From positions 1 through 18,262 of the forward strand of contig CAZUXM010000056.1 in assembly GCA_964624635.1 (NCBI GenBank): a stretch of DNA of 18,262 bases, read 5' to 3'. Numbering within the stretch: the stretch's first letter is position 1; each line of letters opens with the position of its first letter. Below are positions 15,116-18,262 of this stretch, piece by piece. Made by a program: the position numbers and the translations under genes. The notes below the pieces were generated by a model, which was not told the DNA's origin, made no database searches, and worked only from the letters and a program-made list of their open reading frames with translations. The stretch is from JANWKQ01 sp964624635 (GTDB lineage: Bacteria; Bacteroidota; Bacteroidia; CAIKAF01).

Positions 15116-15218
15116 TTTGTTTCCCGCAGATTTCACAGATTTTCGCTGAATTTTTTTGCTGCTGCTTTTAGCGTTTGACCTCCATTTTATTTCGCAGAAT
15201 AGCCTCGCTGGCTCGGCT
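15116..15218 (-). repeat. Dispersed intergenic repeat, copy B (inverted)
   Basis: Read on the minus strand it opens at 15218 with AGCCGAGCCAGCGAGGC, carries the TCTGCGAAAT segment and ends with the core ATCTGTGAAATCTGCGGGAA. Two blocks, 15189-15218 (30 bp) and 15116-15151 (36 bp), are exact inverted copies of 15317-15346 and 15383-15418. The middle differs and the tail segment of copies A and C is missing. Confidence 0.78.
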
Positions 15219-15316
15219 AAGCTCCAGAGATAATTCATAAAATATTCTACTGTTTACTATTTCCCCTTTTATATAATGGGTATTGAATTGTTTTTTGTAT
15301 AAATAATATTCCATAC

Positions 15317-15488
15317 AGCCGAGCCAGCGAGGCTATTCTGCGAAATGAAAGCAGCGTTTAAGCGAAAAAGTGGGGACGTCATATTCAGCGAAAATCTGTG
15401 AAATCTGCGGGAAACAAATAAGCATCTGCTGGAACCGAACGAAGCGAGTTCACGAACACATTATACAAAGAGGATAATGTGAGTAAAC
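15317..15488 (+). repeat. Dispersed intergenic repeat, copy C
   Basis: It has the same head, core and tail order as copy A, in the same orientation. The tail (15431-15464) matches copy A at 32 of 34 positions. It holds about 20 extra bases between core and tail. A hairpin CACATTAT/ATAATGTG (15457-15464 with 15474-15481, 9-base loop) lies at its end. With copy B it forms a large inverted pair around a 98-bp AT-rich centre. These copies account for most of the 468-bp gap after rpoN. Confidence 0.78.
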
Positions 15489-15554
15489 CAAAACAAGTTA
15501 CTTAAGCAACGAGGTTAGAAGTATAAGTTGTATATTAGATTGCTTTTTTGATTA

Positions 15555-16178
15555 ATGAAACAATTCGCCAACATTATCTCCTACGTATTCCACCCATTGT
15601 TTATGCCGGTGATTGCCATGGCTTTTTATTTAAAGTTCATGTTTTTCCTTTCGGTTAAACCGGTGTTTTACAACTACATCATTTTTGTAATGATTATTTG
15701 TACCATCTTATTTCCATTGATGGGGATTTTACTTTTAAAATCATCCAAAGTAATTACCTCGGTGCACATGCCAACAAAAGAAGAAAGAAGATGGCCTTTG
15801 TTAATGGGTACGTTGTTTTTTTTCCTGGCGTATGTATTGATTAGTTATGTGAGTCCGGTAAAACAACTCAATTATATTACCATGGCAGGGATTGCTACTA
15901 TGACTATTTGTACTATAGTCAACTTGTTGTATAAATTGAGTATTCACATGGCAGCAGTTGGAGGTTTAACAGGTATGATGGTTGCTTATGCTCCAATGGC
16001 CCACATCAATATGACATGGGTAATCTTAGGAGCTGTATTTATTTGTGGATTGGTTGGTTTTGCTCGTTTACAGCTAAGTGCTCATAGCAGTGGACAAGTA
16101 GCAGCAGGTTTTGCTGCCGGATTTTTTTCGCAATATGTATTATTAAATTTTCTTTCTTCTGAAATTGTGAAGATATAA
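15555..16178 (+). CDS. PAP2-like integral membrane protein (putative phosphatase)
   Basis: A 207-residue polytopic protein with about six hydrophobic segments. The PAP2 pattern is partly visible: a basic KEERRWPLL (75-83), KLSIHMAAVGG (127-137) resembling the central S-x-x-H motif, and ARLQLSAHSSGQVAAG (170-185) resembling the R-x5-H-x3-D motif. Arg171 and His177 are kept, but the final Asp is replaced by Gln. PAP2 enzymes remove phosphate from lipid phosphates or undecaprenyl pyrophosphate at the membrane. Because the motifs deviate, activity is uncertain. No strong promoter is seen upstream, only a near-match TAGATTG (15536-15542). It converges on the minus-strand gene that ends 2 bp beyond its stop. 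Confidence 0.6.
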   Translation: MKQFANIISYVFHPLFMPVIAMAFYLKFMFFLSVKPVFYNYIIFVMIICTILFPLMGILLLKSSKVITSVHMPTKEERRWPLLMGTLFFFLAYVLISYVSPVKQLNYITMAGIATMTICTIVNLLYKLSIHMAAVGGLTGMMVAYAPMAHINMTWVILGAVFICGLVGFARLQLSAHSSGQVAAGFAAGFFSQYVLLNFLSSEIVKI

Positions 16179-16180
16179 AT

Positions 16181-16672
16181 TTACTCTTCTGTAATTAGAG
16201 GAGAAATTTCATCTACTATTTTTTTAGCAGTAGCTTCATCGGGAATTTCTATCGTAAAAAAACTAAAATCGAAAGTGTAAGGTTCGTCGCTAAAACCGCT
16301 GTAAGTTTGATATACCAGATTTTTTTTGCCGTAGAACCATAGTTGAGTTAGTTCGGTTTGGTGAGCCGCTATATTATCTTTGTCGTTTAATAATCCGCTA
16401 CTAACACTGCTCAACTCATTGTAATGAAATTTGTAAACACTTAAACCACTAAATGTACCATCGGCCAACTTTGTATGCGCCCAGATGGTAACAGTATCAG
16501 TATCTTTTTTATAATAATAGTCATAAGAGCTAACACGTTTCTTTTTCTCAAAGTAGCTACTGCTGCCAATGTATTCCCCATCTATATAAATTTGTTTTTG
16601 AGTTTCCGGATTTACTTCAACTACCNNNNNNNNNNTAAACCATGAAATGGCTATCACTAATATCTTTTTCAT
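16181..16672 (-). CDS. Small secreted protein of unknown function, with an assembly gap near its N-terminus
   Basis: I chose the ATG at 16672, which gives MKKILVIAISWF, the start of a signal peptide; an upstream ATG at 16681 adds three residues. Ten N (16626-16635) follow, so the cleavage or lipobox region is hidden. The mature part, about 148 residues from VVEVNPETQKQIYIDGEYIG, is hydrophilic, Tyr- and Ser-rich and looks beta-structured. One segment, DEPYTFDFSFFTIEIPDEATAKKIVDEI, is of a kind seen in uncharacterised Bacteroidota envelope proteins. The frame continues across the gap only if its true length is 1 modulo 3. I do not recognise the family. The C-terminus ends 2 bp from the stop of the convergent PAP2-like gene. 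A terminator of the upstream gene separates the transcripts. Confidence 0.6.
   Translation of the reverse strand: MKKILVIAISWFXXXXVVEVNPETQKQIYIDGEYIGSSSYFEKKKRVSSYDYYYKKDTDTVTIWAHTKLADGTFSGLSVYKFHYNELSSVSSGLLNDKDNIAAHQTELTQLWFYGKKNLVYQTYSGFSDEPYTFDFSFFTIEIPDEATAKKIVDEISPLITEE
16626..16635. other. Run of 10 N (assembly gap) in the small secreted protein gene
   Basis: It is the same placeholder length as at 5866-5875, so the number is unlikely to reflect real gap size. It hides the end of a signal peptide. Confidence 0.9.
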
Positions 16673-16778
16673 AAGGAACATTTACAGCAAGTGTACAAAC
16701 CTTTGAAGCCATTGTATATTTCATTTTATGAAACGTGTTTTGATATTTATGAAATGAGTTTTTGACTTCACTTAATAC

Positions 16779-16808
16779 AAAAAAATAACCCCGACTATGT
16801 GGGGTTAT
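16779..16808 (-). terminator. Rho-independent terminator of the DUF4197 gene
   Basis: On the minus strand ATAACCCC (16808-16801) pairs with GGGGTTAT (16792-16785) around an 8-base loop and is followed by seven T (16785-16779). It lies 24 bp after the stop codon. Confidence 0.88.
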
Positions 16809-16831
16809 CAATTATTATTGAAAAATGTGTT

Positions 16832-17548
16832 TTATAAAAACGCTCCAAACACTTTATCTACTACGCCGTTGCCGAATGCCGCCGGATCTTTACGAATTTT
16901 CATTTCTTCCTGGCTTACCAGCTTAAAAATTCCAATCAATGCCTTTTCTGTAGTGTATTTACCCAAATCAGGATTTACTTTTTGTACAAAGGGAACTTTA
17001 TTATACGTATCGGCAATAGCTTTCCAGGCTTGGGTGGCGCCTACTTCACTTAAGGCATCATTAATAACCGGTGCAAATGCATCTGTAAGTGGTACCATGG
17101 TTTTTGATTTCAAATATTGAGTTGCCGCATCATCTTTTGATTGTAATATCTTTAATGCATCCGTAAATGTCATTTGTTTTAAGGCATCTAAAAATATGGG
17201 TCCTGCTTTTTCTGATGCTTTTTCGGCAGCACGATTCAATTTCATTACAAAATCATCCACCTGTTTTTTCATTCCCATACCTTCAACGGTAGATTTTACT
17301 TTTTCAGCTTCCGGTGGGAAAGGGATAAATATATCTGGGTTTTTAAAAAAACCATCGGTTTTGGAGGCATTGCCTGAGGCGGTATTGATTCCCATTTTCA
17401 GGGCTTCCATCAAACCTTCTACCATATTATCATTGGTAAGTTTGGTGCCATTGTTTCCGGTAAAAATTCTGTCAATAAATCCGTTTTGAGCTTGAGTGGC
17501 TGTAGTTAACCCTGTAAATACCAAGGCTATTAGAAGTAATTTTTTCAT
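16832..17548 (-). CDS. DUF4197 family exported protein
   Basis: A 238-residue protein with a signal peptide (MKKLLLIALVFTGLTTATQAQ) and the helical DUF4197 domain over nearly all the rest. Typical strings are LMEALKMGINTASGNASKTDGFF, NPDIFIPFPPEAEKV, MTFTDALKIL, DDAATQYLKSKT and NPDLGKYTTEKALIGIF. The family is widespread in Bacteroidota and Proteobacteria as periplasmic proteins without a known function. It is transcribed alone: promoter at 17568-17599, strong terminator after the stop. No special link with the neighbouring murI is evident, as 85 bp separate them. Confidence 0.88.
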   Translation of the reverse strand: MKKLLLIALVFTGLTTATQAQNGFIDRIFTGNNGTKLTNDNMVEGLMEALKMGINTASGNASKTDGFFKNPDIFIPFPPEAEKVKSTVEGMGMKKQVDDFVMKLNRAAEKASEKAGPIFLDALKQMTFTDALKILQSKDDAATQYLKSKTMVPLTDAFAPVINDALSEVGATQAWKAIADTYNKVPFVQKVNPDLGKYTTEKALIGIFKLVSQEEMKIRKDPAAFGNGVVDKVFGAFL

Positions 17549-17567
17549 GGGTGCATAATTATATGTT

Positions 17568-17599
17568 TAAACATACCAATTATAATACCAAATGCCAAA
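17568..17599 (-). promoter_or_regulatory. Promoter of the DUF4197 gene, with a 14-bp palindrome at -7
   Basis: On the minus strand TTTG (17599-17596), a 20-bp spacer and TATGTTTA (17575-17568) fit the -33/-7 pattern except for the last G. The -7 box is half of a perfect palindrome, TATGTTTAAACATA (17562-17575), which could be a repressor site. Confidence 0.5.
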
Positions 17600-17633
17600 A
17601 TGAAGGGTGTGAATTTATTATTAAAGCTACTAC

Positions 17634-18262
17634 CTACCCCAATTCAATATGCTTCACTTCAATTTTCTCCTCTAAAAATATTCCTGCTTTCTCACTGAAA
17701 TTAGCAGGATCTTCAGTAGTAAAATATTGTACCGTTCCGGTTTTTGAGCAGTTGTTTTCTATTTCCGGGTGACGTTGTAAATAATCTTTTAATTGGTGAG
17801 CTACAATCTCTCCCTGAGAAATAATGGTCACGTTGGGTGGTACAAGTTGTTTTAGTTCATGGAGGAGAATAGGGTAGTGAGTACATCCTAAAACCAACGT
17901 ATCAATTGCAGGATCTTTTTTAAAAAGCTGATCAATATGTTTTTTGATAAAAAATTTACCTCCTTCAGTATGGTATTCATTCCCTTCAACCAAAGGTACC
18001 CACATAGGGCAGGCCTCCTGGGTAACTATAATGTCAGGCGAAAATTTATTTATTTCAATTATATACGATTCGGATTTAACGGTGCCGGGTGTAGCAACAA
18101 TCCCTACATGTTTTGATTTTGTATATGCCGAGATATTTTCCGTAGTAGGGCGAATAACACCTAACACCCTTTTATCTTTTCCGAAACGGGATAAATCTTT
18201 TTGTTGAATGGTTCGTAATGCTTTGGCTGATGCAGTATTACAAGCTAAAATTACCAATGAAC
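17634..18262 (-). CDS. murI: Glutamate racemase, C-terminal part (5' end outside window)
   Basis: Glutamate racemase makes D-glutamate for peptidoglycan. About 209 residues are present; the frame stays open to the window edge, so the TTG at 18257 is an internal Leu, not a start. Both catalytic cysteines are visible: the first in VILACNTASA and the second in LVLGCTHYPIL. Other family features are GVIRPTTE, KHVGIVATPGTVKSESY, QEACPMWVPLVEGNE and, near the end, ISQGEIVAHQLKDYL. Full-length enzymes have about 265-280 residues, so roughly 60 are missing, including the N-terminal DSGxGG motif. The C-terminus is complete and ends 85 bp before the DUF4197 start. Confidence 0.96.
   Translation of the reverse strand, partial: SLVILACNTASAKALRTIQQKDLSRFGKDKRVLGVIRPTTENISAYTKSKHVGIVATPGTVKSESYIIEINKFSPDIIVTQEACPMWVPLVEGNEYHTEGGKFFIKKHIDQLFKKDPAIDTLVLGCTHYPILLHELKQLVPPNVTIISQGEIVAHQLKDYLQRHPEIENNCSKTGTVQYFTTEDPANFSEKAGIFLEEKIEVKHIELG

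Noticed and set aside
14711..15238. Minus-strand ORF of 175 residues over the end of rpoN and the repeat
   Set aside because: It is antisense to the conserved RpoN HTH and box regions, runs into a repeat, and has a Ser/Lys-rich composition typical of a shadow frame.
9558..15488. The dispersed repeats as a CRISPR array
   Set aside because: The copies are about 100-170 bp, diverged, in both orientations and kilobases apart, with no regular spacers.
16617..16811. Minus-strand ORF crossing the terminator and the second N gap in another frame
   Set aside because: It would read through a Rho-independent terminator and its protein lacks any pattern; the overlapping frame with MKKILVIAISWF is a proper signal peptide.
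18255..18257. TTG as the murI start
   Set aside because: The frame is open upstream to the window edge, and glutamate racemases have about 60 more residues before this point.

Overview
The window looks like Bacteroidota chromosome, probably assembled from a metagenome because two runs of exactly 10 N interrupt genes. The evidence is AT-rich DNA, a type IX secretion (T9SS) C-terminal sorting domain, HmuY-type haem proteins, few Shine-Dalgarno sites, and promoters of the Bacteroidota form (TTTG or TTG about 20 bp before TAnnTTTG, often with very short leaders). The order below phylum cannot be fixed from the sequence.

Region 1 (1-7465) is a haem-acquisition locus. After the tail of an unidentified gene comes a LuxR/NarL-type regulator with a degraded receiver domain. 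Then follow a T9SS-sorted HmuY-like protein, a TonB-dependent receptor and a HmuY-like lipoprotein, packed with TTG starts at or overlapping the preceding stop codons. Next come a lipoprotein chelatase of the CbiX class (interrupted by an assembly gap) and a PepSY-type three-helix membrane protein. The locus ends with an unannotated 57-residue Cys/Lys-rich mini-protein under its own strong promoter. A plausible route: secreted and lipid-anchored HmuY proteins capture haem, the receptor imports it, the periplasmic chelatase acts on the porphyrin-bound metal, and the PepSY protein works at the inner membrane. No inner-membrane haem ABC transporter and no B12 riboswitch is visible. Copies of a CCCCTnTTTAGGGTA-like near-palindrome sit at three boundaries of the locus, and NarL-like heptamers lie upstream of its main promoter.

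Region 2 (7550-11161) holds uvrC, a repeat-rich gap (a 136-bp MITE-like hairpin element and one copy of a dispersed repeat), an LpxH-like metallophosphoesterase and a DCC-family thiol-disulfide oxidoreductase.

Region 3 (11255-16178) holds a coiled-coil lipoprotein ended by a strong terminator, riboflavin synthase (ribE), a Tim44-like membrane-anchored protein and rpoN (sigma-54). An inverted pair of the dispersed repeat follows, then a PAP2-like membrane protein.

Region 4 (16181-18262, minus strand) holds a small secreted protein of unknown function (with an N gap), a terminator, a DUF4197 protein and the C-terminal part of glutamate racemase (murI), cut by the window edge.

The best candidates for something undescribed are the haem locus with its periplasmic chelatase and mini-protein, the shared operator-like motif, and the two structured repeat families.
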